From NCBI GenBank assembly GCA_011390855.1, contig JAABRN010000007.1:1-6895 (forward strand): a stretch of 6,895 nt of DNA, in the 5' to 3' direction. A program made the translations under genes and the position numbers. The first letter of the stretch is position 1. Each line of letters starts with the position of its first letter. The notes beneath the pieces were generated by a model. That model made no database searches and was not told the DNA's origin. It saw nothing but the letters and a program-made list of their open reading frames with translations. The stretch comes from Hydrogenophaga sp. (GTDB lineage Bacteria > Pseudomonadota > Gammaproteobacteria > Burkholderiales > Burkholderiaceae_C). Of this stretch, positions 6,012 to 6,895 are shown one piece after another.

Positions 6012-6677
6012 TCAGGGGCGCGGTGACTTGATCAGGCCGGTGAACAAGCGGTGCTCGCATTCTGGATCGCTGCATTTGTCGCAGTTCCAGGCTATCCGGC
6101 CTTGGGCCAGAGCGGGGTCGGTGTCGACGAGCGAACTGCCGGTCAGTGGACCGAGCACTTCCAGTGCCTGGTGCAGACGCGCATCGCCACGGCCGTAGAC
6201 CGTCTGAAACGTCAGGCCCGCCGCTTGCAGTTCGCGGCGAAGAATGTTGTCGATGGCATCACGCATGGCAGGGCTGTCCCTGAACAGGCCGTCGGGTACC
6301 CATGGCAGATCCAGGCCCATGAGCAGGGTGGAGTGGTAACCCCGCTGGTGTGCAATCGCTCCAGGCAGCAGGCTGCTGTCGTTGAAGTACAGCTCGCTGT
6401 AGGCAGCAATCACCAGTGGCGTGGTGTCGGCGATCACCACATCGGGTGCAGGCCGGGCCTGGGTAGCCGCAACAATGTGGCGGTGTTGCTCCTCGGCCAG
6501 TGCGTCCTGCTCATGCGCTTGCGGTGCACGCCCAGCGCGGGTGCACCACTGCCGCAGGTTCTCCGGCACGCAGACTGCGCGCAGGGTGGTGTGTTGAGCG
6601 AGGTGTTGCTGGAGCGACCGGGCCAACGAAGATTTGCCGGTGGATTCGCCGCCCAGCAGGGTCACGATCAGAGTCAC
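6012..6677 (-). CDS. NadR-like P-loop ATPase/kinase with C-terminal Cys/His cluster
   Basis: P-loop NTPase of about 221 residues, of the AAA_28 / NadR-Ttd14 type. Walker A is GGESTGKSS (9-17 from the GTG start). A Walker B-like strand DVVIADTTPLVIAAYSEL follows in the middle of the protein, with the PENLRQW and DLPWVPDG phrases typical of this family. NadR's own C-terminal domain is a nicotinamide riboside kinase. No NMN adenylyltransferase or helix-turn-helix domain is present here, so the substrate is unknown. The C terminus carries C199-xx-C202-x4-C207-x-H209 (WNCDKCSDPECEH), a possible metal site. The start is uncertain: GTG at 6677, 7 nt after the ftsB stop, is preferred. GTG at 6665 is possible, as is TTG at 6713, which would overlap ftsB by 29 bp. 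None has a good Shine-Dalgarno. Probably co-transcribed with and translationally linked to ftsB. Cytoplasmic. Confidence 0.82.
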   Translation of the reverse strand: MTLIVTLLGGESTGKSSLARSLQQHLAQHTTLRAVCVPENLRQWCTRAGRAPQAHEQDALAEEQHRHIVAATQARPAPDVVIADTTPLVIAAYSELYFNDSSLLPGAIAHQRGYHSTLLMGLDLPWVPDGLFRDSPAMRDAIDNILRRELQAAGLTFQTVYGRGDARLHQALEVLGPLTGSSLVDTDPALAQGRIAWNCDKCSDPECEHRLFTGLIKSPRP

Positions 6678-6684
6678 TTGGTGG

Positions 6685-6895
6685 TCATTGCCCGCGCTGA
6701 GCGAACTGCACAAAGATCTCGTTGGGCATGACCATGCCCAGTTCTTGCCGCGCCAACTCTTCGACCATGCCCAGACCTTCCTGCAGGTCGCGCACTTCGT
6801 TGGCCACCTGGTCGTTGCGCAGTTGCGCTTCGCGGTTTTCGTGTTCCTGTGTGCGTACCTGCTGCTTCAGGCTCGTCACCTGAGGCACGCTGCCC
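6685..6895 (-). CDS. ftsB: Cell division protein FtsB, C-terminal part (cut by window edge)
   Basis: The last 69 residues of a septum formation initiator (FtsB/DivIC) protein. FtsB is a single-pass membrane protein that pairs with FtsL and FtsQ in the divisome. The visible part begins in GSVPQVTSLKQQV, just after the expected membrane segment. It continues as a periplasmic coiled coil rich in Q, E, N and R up to about LQEGLGMVEE. It ends with the conserved block ARQELGMVMPNEIFVQ, which matches the E. coli ARNELSMTRPGETFYR region. The N-terminal cytoplasmic tail and transmembrane helix (roughly 23 residues) lie beyond the right edge. The stop TGA at 6687-6685 lies 7 nt before the proposed start of the NadR-like gene, suggesting one transcript. 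Confidence 0.88.
   Translation of the reverse strand, partial: GSVPQVTSLKQQVRTQEHENREAQLRNDQVANEVRDLQEGLGMVEELARQELGMVMPNEIFVQFAQRGQ

Noticed and set aside
6051..6731. 226-codon plus-strand frame opposite the NadR-like gene
   Set aside because: It is antisense to a gene with clear Walker motifs and has no domain of its own.

Overview
The window looks like chromosomal DNA of a Burkholderiales betaproteobacterium, most likely a Comamonadaceae member. The reasons are high GC with strong third-position bias, and the way the FtsB, DbpA, Hsp33 and DUF455 proteins read compared with that group. This is an inference from protein character, not from a database search. There is no rRNA, tRNA, CRISPR array, transposase or phage gene, so this reads as core chromosome with one signalling module.

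Layout: positions 1-574 (minus) hold the N-terminal 191 residues of the DEAD-box RNA helicase DbpA, cut by the window edge. Positions 632-3144 (minus) hold two soluble histidine kinases joined by a 4-base ATGA overlap. The upstream one is PAS-HisKA_2-HATPase and the downstream one is REC-PAS-HisKA-HATPase. Positions 3250-4086 (minus) encode a DUF455 ferritin-like protein. Diverging from it across only 36 bp is a gamma-class carbonic anhydrase family protein (4123-4647, plus). The redox-regulated chaperone Hsp33 follows (4854-5834, plus) and starts with TTG. Convergent to it is a NadR-like P-loop NTPase with a C-terminal Cys/His cluster (6012-6677, minus). That gene lies directly behind the 3' end of the divisome gene ftsB (6685 to the right edge, minus).

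How the genes relate: the two kinases form a clear unit. The first could phosphorylate the receiver domain at the front of the second. No DNA-binding output regulator is present, so the output must act elsewhere or by protein contact. The other genes are largely independent housekeeping functions: RNA remodelling, a diiron-type protein of unknown role, a gamma-CA fold enzyme, oxidative and heat stress chaperoning, and cell division.

Intergenic regions hold several inverted repeats. A tandem pair with a short T-tract lies between the gamma-CA and hslO genes, and a cluster lies between the convergent hslO and NTPase genes. The DUF455 gene and dbpA each lack a usable Shine-Dalgarno and have a -10-like hexamer 5-7 nt before the start codon, which would fit leaderless transcription. 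I saw no strong evidence of a wholly new system. The kinase pair and the NadR-like NTPase are the least explained parts.
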